Below are positions 1 through 9,203 of a DNA stretch of 51,789 nucleotides, in pieces; position 1 is the first letter of the stretch, and each line of letters starts with the position of its first letter. The notes beneath the pieces were generated by a model. The model was not told the DNA's origin. It saw only the letters and a program-made list of their open reading frames with translations, and searched no databases. Source of the stretch: Hyphomicrobiales bacterium (GTDB lineage Bacteria > Pseudomonadota > Alphaproteobacteria > Rhizobiales > Methyloligellaceae); contig JANQLP010000162.1 of assembly GCA_028280515.1 (NCBI GenBank), forward strand, positions 90,092-141,880. The letters are read 5' to 3'. The position numbers were made by a program, and so were the translations under genes.

Positions 1-453
1 GTGACGGGCGCGCTCGCGGCGCTGTTCGGAAGCGTTGTTGAGCTGCAGTTGCTGGCCGCCAAGTTTCCGTTCCTGCGCCAGACCACTGTCTTCATGTGGC
101 AGATGAAGACGCTCTTCCTGATGGGCATCTTCATCTACGCGTTCTTCAAGTTTGCCTGGGCGTACCGGCTCTCTCACTATACCGGCATCATGATCGGCGC
201 GACGCCTATCGCGACCGCGAAAAACAAGAAGCAATGCGCCGATCACGCGGCACGCGCGGCGGAACTGGCCGGAAACGTTGGCCGCCATGCCAATGCGGGA
301 CTCCGGGCCTATTATTTCGGCATTGCCACACTCGGTTGGTTCATCCACCCGCTCGTCTTCATGCTGACAACACTGGCCGTCGTCCTGATCGTCTACCGCC
401 GCGAGTACCGGTCACACGCGCTGGCGACGATTTCCGGTACTTCAGCGCCTTAG
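1..453 (+). CDS. DUF599 family membrane protein, 5'-truncated
   Basis: The reading frame is open from base 1, so the true start lies upstream; the GTG at base 1 is probably internal. The visible 150 residues have hydrophobic segments near residues 37-50 and 104-130, and resemble the C-terminal two thirds of DUF599 integral membrane proteins, which are usually about 230 residues. The visible sequence contains the family-like stretch with many Ala/Arg residues between the two membrane segments. Function is unknown for the family. It converges with the acyl-CoA dehydrogenase that ends 9 bases downstream. Confidence 0.7.
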   Translation: MTGALAALFGSVVELQLLAAKFPFLRQTTVFMWQMKTLFLMGIFIYAFFKFAWAYRLSHYTGIMIGATPIATAKNKKQCADHAARAAELAGNVGRHANAGLRAYYFGIATLGWFIHPLVFMLTTLAVVLIVYRREYRSHALATISGTSAP

Positions 454-461
454 GCTTGAAG

Positions 462-2135
462 TCATTCGGGCAAGGCACGCTCGAGGATGCCCGCCGGATC
501 GCCCGTCAGCTCTACCGACCCGAACAGCGCATCGTCGGCAGCCGCATCGCGCGCCGAGAGATACGCGTCGGCGACGTTCGCCGGCGCATTCGTGACCATC
601 AGCGTCGCAATGGCGAGGTCGGCCAGCAGGCCGGCGAGCACCCGGCCATTGCCTTCGAGGGTTTCCGGCCGCGACACGAGATCCTTGAACTGCCCGAGTT
701 GCGCACGCACCCGGCGTTCGCCGCCCGGCGCATCGGCGAACTCGCCCAGCACGAGCTCGACGCTCTCCGGCAAGCGCTTGAGTACGCGCAGGACATCGAG
801 ACACATGACATTGCCCGACCCTTCCCAGATCGCGTTGACGGGCACTTCACGGTAGAGACGCGCCAGAGGCGATGCGTCCTCGACGTAGCCAATACCGCCG
901 AGACACTCCATCGCCTCATATGCGAAGTTGGGTGCCGTCTTGCACACCCAGTACTTGATGACCGGGGTCATGAGCCGTCTAAAGGCCGCTTCCTTTTCGT
1001 CCTGAACGCCGTCATAGGACCGCGCCAGACGCATCGCCAGCATGGTCGCCGCCTCGCTGTGCAAGGCCATGTGCGCCAGAACCCGCGCCATCATCGGCTG
1101 TTCGACGAGCTTCTTGCCGAACACGGCCCGGTGGCGGCAGTGATGGATCGCATCTGCCAGTGCGAAACGCATCAACCCCGCTGACGACACGGCACAATCG
1201 AGCCGCGTCAGGGTGACCATGCCGACAATCGTGCGCACACCGCGCCCTTCCCGGCCGATGAGCCAGCCCTGGGCATCGTGGAACTCGACCTCGGACGAGG
1301 CGTTGGAGCGGTTGCCAAGCTTGTCCTTCAGGGTCACGAAATCGATGGCGTTGGGGGTGCCGTCGGGCAGAAAGCGCGGCATGAGGAAGCAGGAGAGCCC
1401 GCCCGGCGCCTGCGCCAGCACAAGAAACGCATCGCTCATCGGCGCCGACATGAAGTATTTGTGCCCGGAGATCGAGTACAGCGTACCCGGCCCTCCACCT
1501 TCCAGAGGTTCCGCGCGTGTCAGGTTGGCGCGCACATCGGTCCCGCCCTGCATCTCGGTCATGCCCATGCCGAGCGTCACGGCGGATTTGTCCGCGACCG
1601 GCGCGAAAGCCGGATCATATTTGCGGGCCAGGATCTTCGGCAGCCATGCATCGAGAATTTCCGGCTGCCGCTGCAAAACCGCAACACCGGCGTGGGTCAT
1701 TGTGACGGGGCAACAATGGCCGGCCTCCATCTGGGCCGCCATGAAGAACGCCGCAGCACGCGCCACATGCGCACCGGGCTTCGGCGCCACGCCCGATACA
1801 AGCTGCTGCCATGTCGAACAGTGCAGCCCGGCCTTCATGCTGATGGCCATCAGCTCGTGATAGGAGGGATCGTACACCACGATCCCGTTGCCAATCCCCT
1901 CATGGGCGGTATCCCGTTCAAGCACCGGTAAGCGCGTGTTGGCCCGTGCACCGCGCGCCAGATTCTCCGCGCTTCCCGTAATGGCGCCGAATGCACGCAA
2001 CTCGTCCTCCGCGTGCGCGGCACCCTCGCGCACCGCGCAGCCCTGAAGAACCAGGTCGGTTTCGTACAGGTTGATGTCCGCGAACGGCGGGCTCTGATTG
2101 AGGTTTTTCGGGGTTTGGGGCGTAACTTGATCCAT
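462..2135 (-). CDS. AidB-type acyl-CoA dehydrogenase
   Basis: This is an FAD-dependent acyl-CoA dehydrogenase of the AidB branch, 557 residues against 541 for E. coli AidB. Shared stretches include the GMGMTEMQGGTD segment, the KDKLGNRSNAS segment, and the ECLGGIGYVED and IWEGSGNVMCLDVLRVL blocks near the C-terminus. E. coli AidB is a flavoprotein linked to the alkylation response; whether this homologue does that or oxidises an acyl-CoA cannot be read from the sequence. I chose the ATG at 2135 because AGGAGG (2141-2146) sits 5 bases upstream; an ATG 24 bases further upstream lacks this. It is divergent from pyrB. Confidence 0.88.
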   Translation of the reverse strand: MDQVTPQTPKNLNQSPPFADINLYETDLVLQGCAVREGAAHAEDELRAFGAITGSAENLARGARANTRLPVLERDTAHEGIGNGIVVYDPSYHELMAISMKAGLHCSTWQQLVSGVAPKPGAHVARAAAFFMAAQMEAGHCCPVTMTHAGVAVLQRQPEILDAWLPKILARKYDPAFAPVADKSAVTLGMGMTEMQGGTDVRANLTRAEPLEGGGPGTLYSISGHKYFMSAPMSDAFLVLAQAPGGLSCFLMPRFLPDGTPNAIDFVTLKDKLGNRSNASSEVEFHDAQGWLIGREGRGVRTIVGMVTLTRLDCAVSSAGLMRFALADAIHHCRHRAVFGKKLVEQPMMARVLAHMALHSEAATMLAMRLARSYDGVQDEKEAAFRRLMTPVIKYWVCKTAPNFAYEAMECLGGIGYVEDASPLARLYREVPVNAIWEGSGNVMCLDVLRVLKRLPESVELVLGEFADAPGGERRVRAQLGQFKDLVSRPETLEGNGRVLAGLLADLAIATLMVTNAPANVADAYLSARDAAADDALFGSVELTGDPAGILERALPE

Positions 2136-2223
2136 ATGCGCCTCCTGTCCGCTAACCACAGTCTAACATGGCTTCAACCTGTGCTTGCCGTATATCGGGA
2201 CTCGGCATATACAGTCCGCTTTA

Positions 2224-3180
2224 ATGAGCATAGCGGCCGCACCAACGAGCTTTTTCTATCCGCACCGCCATCTTCTTGGAATTGAAGGTCTGACGCCTGC
2301 GGAGATCGAGGGACTCCTCGATCTCGCCGATGATGCGGTCGAGCTCAGCCGTCAGGTCAGCAAGAAGCAGGACAGCCTGCGCGGCCGCACCCAGATCAAT
2401 CTTTTCTTTGAAGCCTCCACGCGCACTCAGAGCTCGTTCGAACTTGCCGGCAAGCGCCTCGGCGCGGATGTCATGAACATGTCGGTCGGCTCGTCCTCGA
2501 TCAAGAAGGGCGAGACGGTGATCGACACCGCCATGACGCTGAACGCCATGCGCCCGGATATCCTCGTCGTCCGCCATTTTGCCGCCGGCGCGGTCGAGCT
2601 TCTGTCGCAGAAGGTCAGCTGTTCCGTCATCAATGCGGGCGACGGCAGCCACGAACACCCCACGCAAGCGCTGCTAGACGCACTCACCATCCGCCGCAAC
2701 AAGGGCCGGATCGCCGGGCTGACCGTCGTCATCTGCGGCGACGTTCTGCACTCACGTGTCGCGCGCTCGAATATCATCCTCCTGAATGCCCTCGGGGCAC
2801 GGGTGAGGATCGTCGCACCCTCGACCCTTCTGCCGCCCTTCGCGGACCGGCTGGGTGCTGAAGTGTTCACCTCCATGGAAGAAGGCCTCGACGGCGCGGA
2901 TATCATCATGATGCTGCGGCTCCAGCTTGAGCGCATGTCCGGATCGTTCGTGCCGAGCGTGCGGGAGTATTTCCATTTCTTCGGGCTCGACCACGACAAG
3001 CTCAAGCTGGCAAAGCCCGATGCGCTGGTGATGCACCCCGGCCCCATGAACCGCGGCGTGGAAATCGACTCCGCCGTCGCCGACGACAACCGCAGCGTCA
3101 TCTCCGAGCAGGTGGAAATGGGTGTGGCCGTACGGATGGCCGTGCTGCAGGCCCTGAGCCGGCACCTGCCGAACAAGTGA
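2224..3180 (+). CDS. pyrB: Aspartate carbamoyltransferase catalytic subunit
   Basis: Condenses carbamoyl phosphate with aspartate to N-carbamoyl-aspartate, the committed step of pyrimidine synthesis. Signature segments are the carbamoyl-phosphate loop [16 protein letters not shown], the [11 protein letters not shown] loop, [15 protein letters not shown] and [11 protein letters not shown]. The ATG at 2224 gives 318 residues, the normal length; an in-frame ATG at 2185 would add 13 residues not typical of the family. The neighbouring dihydroorotase homologue begins one base after the stop, so the two are almost certainly co-translated and, in related bacteria, co-assembled. No pyrI regulatory subunit is present. 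Confidence 0.96.
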   Translation: MSIAAAPTSFFYPHRHLLGIEGLTPAEIEGLLDLADDAVELSRQVSKKQDSLRGRTQINLFFEASTRTQSSFELAGKRLGADVMNMSVGSSSIKKGETVIDTAMTLNAMRPDILVVRHFAAGAVELLSQKVSCSVINAGDGSHEHPTQALLDALTIRRNKGRIAGLTVVICGDVLHSRVARSNIILLNALGARVRIVAPSTLLPPFADRLGAEVFTSMEEGLDGADIIMMLRLQLERMSGSFVPSVREYFHFFGLDHDKLKLAKPDALVMHPGPMNRGVEIDSAVADDNRSVISEQVEMGVAVRMAVLQALSRHLPNK

Positions 3181-3181
3181 C

Positions 3182-4534
3182 ATGATGACCAAGCCGCTTG
3201 TCGCCAAACGAAAGAAGAAAAAGGTCGGGTCGAAACCCGGCGACAAGATCGCCCTGATCAATGCACGGCTTCTCGATCCCGCAACCGGCCGCGACGAAGC
3301 CGGCGGCCTCACCATCCGGAAAGGCAGGATCGCGGAGATCGGCCCGGATTTGCGGCGCAATGCGCCCGAGGGCTTCAGTGTCATCGACTGCGGCGGCCAT
3401 GTCCTGTGCCCCGGCCTGATCGACATGCTGGTGTATACCGGCGAGCCCGGCTTTGAGCATCGCGAGACGCTGGCGACCGCAAGCCGCGCCGCCGCCGTCG
3501 GCGGGGTGACGACAATCATCTGCATGCCGGACACCAACCCGGTGATCGACGACATGGCGCTCGTCGACTTCATCGAGCGGCGCGCCCGCGACACCGCTAT
3601 TGTCCACGTCCACCCCATGGCCGCGGCAACCCGGGGGCTCGAGGGCAAGGAAATGACGGAGATCGGCCTGCTCGGGGACGCCGGTGCCGTCGCATTCACC
3701 AACGGCGCTACCAGCATCGCGAGCGCGCGCGTCATGCGCCGCACGCTCGATTATGCCAAGGATTTCGGCGCACTGATCGTGCACAGCACGGAGGATCCGG
3801 AGCTTGCCGGATCGGGCGTCATGAACGAGGGCGAGGTGTCCAGCCGGCTCGGCCTGCCCGGCATACCGGCCTCGGCCGAGGTGATCATGCTGCAGCGTGA
3901 CATGGAGCTCGCGGAGCTCACAGGTGCGCGCTATCACGCAGCGCAGATTTCGACCGCGTCCTCGCTCGACGTTATCCGGCGCGCCAAGGACCGGGGGCTC
4001 AACGTCACCTGTGGCGTCTCGATAAATCACCTCACACTCAATGAAAACGACATCGGGTCTTACCGGACGTTCCTGAAGGTCCGCCCGCCGCTGCGCCGGG
4101 AGGAAGACCGCATGGCGATGGTCGACGGCCTCGCGTCGGGCGATATCGACGTCATTGTGTCCGGGCACAACCCCAAGGACGCCGACGTCAAGCGTCGGCC
4201 CTTTGCGGAAGCCGAGGATGGCGCGATCGGACTGGAGACGCTGCTGCCGGCCGCGCTCCGCCTCTATCACGCAGGACACATCGAACTCGGCCCCCTGCTG
4301 CGCGCAATGACCAGCACCCCGGCTGACCTGCTCGATCTCCCCGCCGGCCGGCTTGAGAAGGACGCTTCCGCCGACCTGATCGTCGTCGACCTGGACACGC
4401 CATGGGTCGTCGATCCGGAACTGCTTCAATCAAAATCAAAGAACACGCCGTTCGACGAAAGCCAGCTCCAGGGCCGGGTGGTGCGCACGCTGGTGAACGG
4501 CAACACCGTCTACGCCCTGAACGACGAGAACTGA
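3182..4534 (+). CDS. pyrC: Dihydroorotase-like protein, metal site lost (PyrC')
   Basis: A 450-residue class I dihydroorotase homologue, directly behind pyrB. The fold-defining segments are intact (GGVTTIICMPDTNPVID, INHLTLNEND, IGLETLLPAALRL), but the metal site is not. The HxH after the first strand (expected in D-x-H-x-H-l-R-E-P) reads D81-M-L83-V-Y85-T-G87-E-P, so both His and the substrate Arg are replaced. The His expected in YHxxHIST is Gln255. The Asp of the T-D-H-x-P-H motif is Gly328. It should not hydrolyse dihydroorotate. By analogy with the pseudo-dihydroorotases of Pseudomonas, it likely scaffolds PyrB dodecamers, and a functional dihydroorotase should lie elsewhere in the genome. 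The N-terminus is Lys-rich (KRKKKK). Confidence 0.9.
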   Translation: MMTKPLVAKRKKKKVGSKPGDKIALINARLLDPATGRDEAGGLTIRKGRIAEIGPDLRRNAPEGFSVIDCGGHVLCPGLIDMLVYTGEPGFEHRETLATASRAAAVGGVTTIICMPDTNPVIDDMALVDFIERRARDTAIVHVHPMAAATRGLEGKEMTEIGLLGDAGAVAFTNGATSIASARVMRRTLDYAKDFGALIVHSTEDPELAGSGVMNEGEVSSRLGLPGIPASAEVIMLQRDMELAELTGARYHAAQISTASSLDVIRRAKDRGLNVTCGVSINHLTLNENDIGSYRTFLKVRPPLRREEDRMAMVDGLASGDIDVIVSGHNPKDADVKRRPFAEAEDGAIGLETLLPAALRLYHAGHIELGPLLRAMTSTPADLLDLPAGRLEKDASADLIVVDLDTPWVVDPELLQSKSKNTPFDESQLQGRVVRTLVNGNTVYALNDEN

Positions 4535-4594
4535 GCGCTTGCCGGAACCGCGCGGCAGCGCGCAAGATACCGGCGCATTTTGGGGGATCACTTC

Positions 4595-5206
4595 ATGCCG
4601 GACCCGATCGATTGGGGCGTCTCTCTTCCGTACTATCTTGCCGCCCTGGCCGTTGGATATCTGCTGGGCTCCATTCCGTTCGGGCTGATCTTCACCCGAC
4701 TTGCCGGAACGGAAGACATCCGCGAAATCGGCTCGCGCAATATCGGCGCAACCAACGTCTTAAGGACCGGCCATAAAGGACTGGCCGCGCTGACATTGGC
4801 GGCCGACATGCTTAAGGGCACGGCGGCGGCGCTCATCGGCCTGCAGTGGGGACCAGACACAGGCGTCCTCGCGGGCCTCGGCGCCTTCATCGGACATCTC
4901 GCGCCCGTCTGGTTGAAGTTCCGCGGCGGCAAGGGCGTCGCAACCTATATCGGCATCCTGCTCGGTCTTTACTGGCCTGTCGCCGTCGCCTTCTGCGCGG
5001 TCTGGCTGCTTGTCGCCGGTGTGAGCCGCTACTCGTCGCTCGCGGCGTTGGCCGCGTCGGCTGCAACGCCCGCGCTGCTTGCCTATTTCGGGCAATGGCA
5101 GATTGCCGAACTGTTCGTGCTGCTGTCGGTCCTCGTCTACATCCGCCACTGGGCGAACATCCGGCGGCTGATGTCCGGCACGGAGTCGAAGATTGGCCGG
5201 TCCTGA
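4595..5206 (+). CDS. plsY: Acyl-phosphate:glycerol-3-phosphate acyltransferase
   Basis: Integral membrane enzyme that transfers an acyl chain from acyl-phosphate to glycerol-3-phosphate, starting phospholipid synthesis. The three PlsY signature loops are visible: [26 protein letters not shown] and [18 protein letters not shown], separated by hydrophobic helices. The ATG at 4595 (203 residues) follows a GGGGGA stretch 7 bases upstream; an upstream TTG at 4580 is less likely. It follows pyrC' by 60 bases and overlaps the dprA start, so the run is probably one transcript. Confidence 0.95.
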   Translation: MPDPIDWGVSLPYYLAALAVGYLLGSIPFGLIFTRLAGTEDIREIGSRNIGATNVLRTGHKGLAALTLAADMLKGTAAALIGLQWGPDTGVLAGLGAFIGHLAPVWLKFRGGKGVATYIGILLGLYWPVAVAFCAVWLLVAGVSRYSSLAALAASAATPALLAYFGQWQIAELFVLLSVLVYIRHWANIRRLMSGTESKIGRS

Positions 5207-6362
5207 ACATGGCGTTGGGTCCGCATGTTCCGGACGTGGCCAGAATTTGGACGACGATGAGCGGCTGGCCTGGCTGAGGCTCATCCGCAGCAACAATGTG
5301 GGCGCGGTCACCTTTCATGAGCTTCTGAGCCATTTCGGCAGCGCGTCCGCGGCAATCGACGCCCTGCCCGATCTCACGCGCGGCGGTGGGCGGCGTGCGG
5401 TCACCGTATGCCCTCCGGACAAGGCGGAGGCGGAGCTCGATCGGGCCACGCAATGGGGCGCCTCTCTGGTGGCTTTCGGAGAGCCGGAATACCCGCCGTG
5501 GCTGGCGCGGGCCGAGGCGCCGCCACCCCTTCTCTACATGAAAGGTGAAACGGAGCTCTTGTCGCAGCCGGTTGTTGCCATTGTCGGATCACGGAACGCA
5601 TCGGCCATCGGCCAGAAATTCACGCGCCGACTCGCGGAGGAGCTCGGCACCCAGGGGTTTATCATCGCGTCCGGTCTTGCGCGCGGCATCGACACGGCGG
5701 CGCACACGGCCGCTTTGGATCGCGGGACCGTCGCGGTGCTGGCAGGAGGCATCGACTCGATCTATCCGCCGGAAAACGAGGAGCTGCATCAGACAATCGG
5801 CATACAAGGCGTTCTTTTGAGCGAAATGCCGTTCGGCTACCGGCAACGGGGCCAGGATTTTCCACGGCGCAACCGGATCATCGCCGGCATCTCCGTCGGC
5901 GTGATCGTCGTCGAGGCGGCGACCCGGTCGGGGTCGCTCATCACGGCCCGGTTGGCCGGCGAGCTTGGTCGGGAGGTCTTTGCCGTCCCCGGCAACCCGC
6001 TGGACCCGCGCGCCGAAGGCACGAACGGACTGTTGCGGGACGGCGCGGGATTGGTGACATGCGCAGACGACGTGCTCCAGACGCTCGCGCCGATCCTCGG
6101 TCAGGATTTCACTGCGGACGATAAACCCCTACAGGATGCGGCCGCGGCACCTCCGAAACCTGCCGCAATCGACGAGCCCGACCGCAAGCAGGTCGTCTCA
6201 GCGCTTGGCCCTTCACCGGTTGATATCGACGAGGTCGTGCGCGTGACCGGCCTGTCCGCACGCCAGGTCCAGATTGTCCTGCTGGAGCTTGATCTCGCGG
6301 GCCGGCTGCAACGCCACGGCGGTCAACTGGTTTCACTGATGAGCAATGGCGACAGGAAATAG
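5193..6362 (+). CDS. dprA: DNA-processing protein DprA
   Basis: Binds incoming single-stranded DNA and loads RecA during natural transformation. The Rossmann-like core (about residues 105-300) shows [49 protein letters not shown], the [12 protein letters not shown] block and [11 protein letters not shown]. The C-terminal 60 residues form a winged-helix-like segment ([30 protein letters not shown] region). The start is uncertain: TTG at 5193 overlaps plsY by 14 bases, and TTG at 5247 is an alternative that fits family N-termini slightly better. DprA is also widespread in bacteria not known to be competent. Confidence 0.93.
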   Translation: MAGPEHGVGSACSGRGQNLDDDERLAWLRLIRSNNVGAVTFHELLSHFGSASAAIDALPDLTRGGGRRAVTVCPPDKAEAELDRATQWGASLVAFGEPEYPPWLARAEAPPPLLYMKGETELLSQPVVAIVGSRNASAIGQKFTRRLAEELGTQGFIIASGLARGIDTAAHTAALDRGTVAVLAGGIDSIYPPENEELHQTIGIQGVLLSEMPFGYRQRGQDFPRRNRIIAGISVGVIVVEAATRSGSLITARLAGELGREVFAVPGNPLDPRAEGTNGLLRDGAGLVTCADDVLQTLAPILGQDFTADDKPLQDAAAAPPKPAAIDEPDRKQVVSALGPSPVDIDEVVRVTGLSARQVQIVLLELDLAGRLQRHGGQLVSLMSNGDRK

Positions 6363-6614
6363 CCCTCAGGTTTCGAAAAAACGTCGAAGTCGCAGACAGC
6401 CACGGTCTTGACCTGGGATCAGACGTCCCCATGTCCCGTTCACGAACGTGTCCTCTTCACCAAATTGCAATGGGAAGAATGCATACGGCCAATTGACAGC
6501 AATGATGCGATTCACCATTTTCCTCGTGCCCGAGCGGCGAGTCCCTTGCATCTGGCGGCAAATTCGGTTTAGGGACGCAGACCTCGAATATCGGTGTTTC
6601 CGGAAACGCAATAT

Positions 6615-9203
6615 ATGAACGTTGTCATTGTCGAGTCCCCGGCGAAGGCCAAGACCATCAACAAGTATCTCGGTTCGGGATATCAGGTGCTGGCCTCATA
6701 TGGCCATGTCCGCGACCTGCCGTCCAAGGACGGCTCGGTCAATCCCGACTCCGATTTCGATATGCAATGGGAGGTCGATTCCAAATCGGCCAAACGCCTC
6801 AATGAAATCGCTAAGGCGGTGAAGGGCGCGGAAAAGCTCATCCTCGCCACCGACCCGGACCGCGAGGGCGAAGCGATTTCCTGGCATGTGTTGCAGGTGC
6901 TGGAAAAGAAGAAGGCGCTCAAGGGCGTCGATGTGCAACGTGTCGTCTTCAACGCGGTGACGAAGCAGGCCGTGACGGAAGCCATGGCGCATCCGCGCAC
7001 CATCGACTCGCCGCTCGTCGACGCCTATCTGGCGCGCCGCGCTCTGGATTATCTCGTCGGCTTCACCTTGTCGCCGGTGCTGTGGCGCAAACTGCCGGGC
7101 GCGCGTTCGGCCGGCCGCGTACAGTCGGTTGCCCTGCGCCTCGTCTGCGACCGGGAAGCGGAGATCGAACTCTTCAAGTCGCGCGAATACTGGTCGATCG
7201 AGGCGGGTCTTGCGAACGCCGCAGGCGATGCCTTCGCGGCCCGTCTGGTTGCGGTCGACGGCAACAAGCTCGACCGTTACGACATTCCCGACGAAGCGAC
7301 GGCATCGAAGTACAAGGCGGGTCTCGAAGGCGGCGCCTACACGATCGCCTCGGTTGAAAGCAAGGCCCAGAAACGCAATCCGCAGCCCCCGTTCACCACG
7401 TCGACACTTCAGCAGGAGGCCTCGCGCAAGCTCGGCTTCAGCGCCCGCCACACCATGCAGGTGGCGCAACGCCTCTACGAAGGCATCGATATCGGCGGTA
7501 CGACACAGGGGCTCATCACCTATATGCGGACCGACGGCGTGCAGATGGACCCCGAAGCCATCACCGCCTGCCGCAACATGGTGAACGATACCTTCGGCGC
7601 GACGTACCTTCCGGACAAGCCGCGCGACTACAAGACCAAGGCGAAGAACGCACAGGAGGCCCACGAGGCGATCCGGCCGGTTGATTTCGCAAAGGACCCC
7701 AAGAGCATCGCCGACATGCTCGAGCCCGATCAGGCCAAGCTCTACCGCCTAATCTGGCAGCGCGCCGTAGCGAGCCAGATGTCGAGCGCGGAACTGGAGC
7801 GCACGGTCGCCGAGATCGAGGTTCAGGGCAGCGACGGAACACGGTACGGCCTGCGGGCGAACGGATCCGTCGTCAAGTTTGACGGTTTCCTGAAGCTCTA
7901 CGAGGAAGGCAAGGACGACAGTGGCGAGGGTGACGGCGACCGCCGTCTGCCGGCGCTGGCGCGCGGCGAGACACCGAGCCTCCATTCCGTCGAGGCGAAG
8001 CAGCACTTCACCGAACCGCCGCCGCGCTACACAGAGGCGACCCTCATCAAGAAAATGGAGGAACTGGGTATCGGCCGTCCCTCCACCTACACCTCCACAC
8101 TGAACGTTCTGCGCGACCGTGAATATGTGCGCCTCGACAAGAAACGGCTTATCCCGGAGGACAAGGGCCGTCTGGTCATCGCCTTCCTGGAGAGCTTCTT
8201 CAAACGCTATGTGGAGTTCGATTTCACCGCCGACCTGGAGGAAAAACTTGATCGGATTTCCGCCGGCGAGCTCGAATGGAAGGACGTGCTGCACGATTTC
8301 TGGCGGGACTTTTTTGCGGCGGTCGACGAAATCAAGGATCTGCGCATTTCCGAGGTGCTGGAAGCCCTCAATGAAATGCTTGGGCCGCACATCTTCCCGC
8401 CGGGCGACGATCCGGAGGCCGACCCGCGCAAATGCCCGAGCTGCGAAGACGGGCGCCTGAGCCTCAAGACCGGCAAGTTCGGCGCCTTCATCGGGTGCTC
8501 GAACTATCCCGATTGCCGCTTCACGCGTCAGCTCGCCGAGAGCACCGAAGAAGCGGCAAAGACACCGTCCGGCGAAGGAAAACTGCTTGGCCAGGACCCG
8601 GAGACCAGCCTTGATGTGACCCTGCGGTCCGGTCGGTTCGGCCCCTACGTCCAGCTCGGCGACGCGAATGGCGATGAAAAACCGAAGCGCGCCTCGGTGC
8701 CGAAGACGTTCGATCTCGACACCGTCGATCTGGAGCGCGCGCTGGCGCTACTGTCCCTGCCCCGCGAAGTCGGTCTGCACCCCGAAACCGGCAAGCCCAT
8801 CCTCGCCGGTATCGGCCGCTACGGCCCGTTTGTGCAGCATGACGGCGTGTACGCCAATCTTGACAGCCCCGAAGAGGTCTTCGAGGTCGGCATAAACCGT
8901 GCAGTGACCGCGCTGGCAGAGAAAAAGACCAAGCGTGCGCCACGCCAGGCGACTGTGCTGAAAGACCTCGGCGAGCATCCGGAACTCGGCGGGCCCATAC
9001 AGGTGCTCGACGGTCGCTACGGGCCATATGTCAAGCACGGCAAGGTCAACGCCACGCTGCCGAAATCGCTGGAGCCGAAAGAGGTCACCCTTGATCAGGC
9101 GGTGACCCTGATCGCCGAGCGTGCCGCAAAAGGCAAAGGTGGTTCCAAGGGCGGGTCGAAACGCAAGAAGACAACCGCGGCGGCCAAAGAGGCCGCACCC
9201 TAG
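6615..9203 (+). CDS. topA: DNA topoisomerase I (type IA)
   Basis: Relaxes negatively supercoiled DNA through a transient 5'-phosphotyrosine bond. The Toprim domain shows VESPAKAKTI at the N-terminus and DPDREGEAI. The active-site tyrosine is Tyr303 in TYMRTDG. The C-terminus has one C4 zinc finger (CPSCEDGRL...CSNYPDC), then glycine-rich degenerate finger repeats containing GRFGPYVQLG, GRYGPFVQHDG and GRYGPYVKHGK, then a Lys-rich tail. The ATG at 6615 matches the family start (MNVVIVESPAKAK); the upstream GTG at 6594 would add seven unconserved residues. The protein is 862 residues. The rnr start codon follows its stop directly. Confidence 0.97.
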   Translation: MNVVIVESPAKAKTINKYLGSGYQVLASYGHVRDLPSKDGSVNPDSDFDMQWEVDSKSAKRLNEIAKAVKGAEKLILATDPDREGEAISWHVLQVLEKKKALKGVDVQRVVFNAVTKQAVTEAMAHPRTIDSPLVDAYLARRALDYLVGFTLSPVLWRKLPGARSAGRVQSVALRLVCDREAEIELFKSREYWSIEAGLANAAGDAFAARLVAVDGNKLDRYDIPDEATASKYKAGLEGGAYTIASVESKAQKRNPQPPFTTSTLQQEASRKLGFSARHTMQVAQRLYEGIDIGGTTQGLITYMRTDGVQMDPEAITACRNMVNDTFGATYLPDKPRDYKTKAKNAQEAHEAIRPVDFAKDPKSIADMLEPDQAKLYRLIWQRAVASQMSSAELERTVAEIEVQGSDGTRYGLRANGSVVKFDGFLKLYEEGKDDSGEGDGDRRLPALARGETPSLHSVEAKQHFTEPPPRYTEATLIKKMEELGIGRPSTYTSTLNVLRDREYVRLDKKRLIPEDKGRLVIAFLESFFKRYVEFDFTADLEEKLDRISAGELEWKDVLHDFWRDFFAAVDEIKDLRISEVLEALNEMLGPHIFPPGDDPEADPRKCPSCEDGRLSLKTGKFGAFIGCSNYPDCRFTRQLAESTEEAAKTPSGEGKLLGQDPETSLDVTLRSGRFGPYVQLGDANGDEKPKRASVPKTFDLDTVDLERALALLSLPREVGLHPETGKPILAGIGRYGPFVQHDGVYANLDSPEEVFEVGINRAVTALAEKKTKRAPRQATVLKDLGEHPELGGPIQVLDGRYGPYVKHGKVNATLPKSLEPKEVTLDQAVTLIAERAAKGKGGSKGGSKRKKTTAAAKEAAP

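Noticed and set aside
3098-4429. Long minus-strand open frame of 443 codons over pyrC'
   Set aside because: It is antisense to a recognised gene, and its Arg/His/Asp-rich composition is that of high G+C shadow frames. The same holds for the long frames antisense to topA, clpA and the GYF-RDD gene.
6493-6521. TTGACA 94 bases upstream of the topA start as a promoter
   Set aside because: The expected -10 position reads CATTTT, too weak to support a call, although a topA promoter in this gap is plausible.
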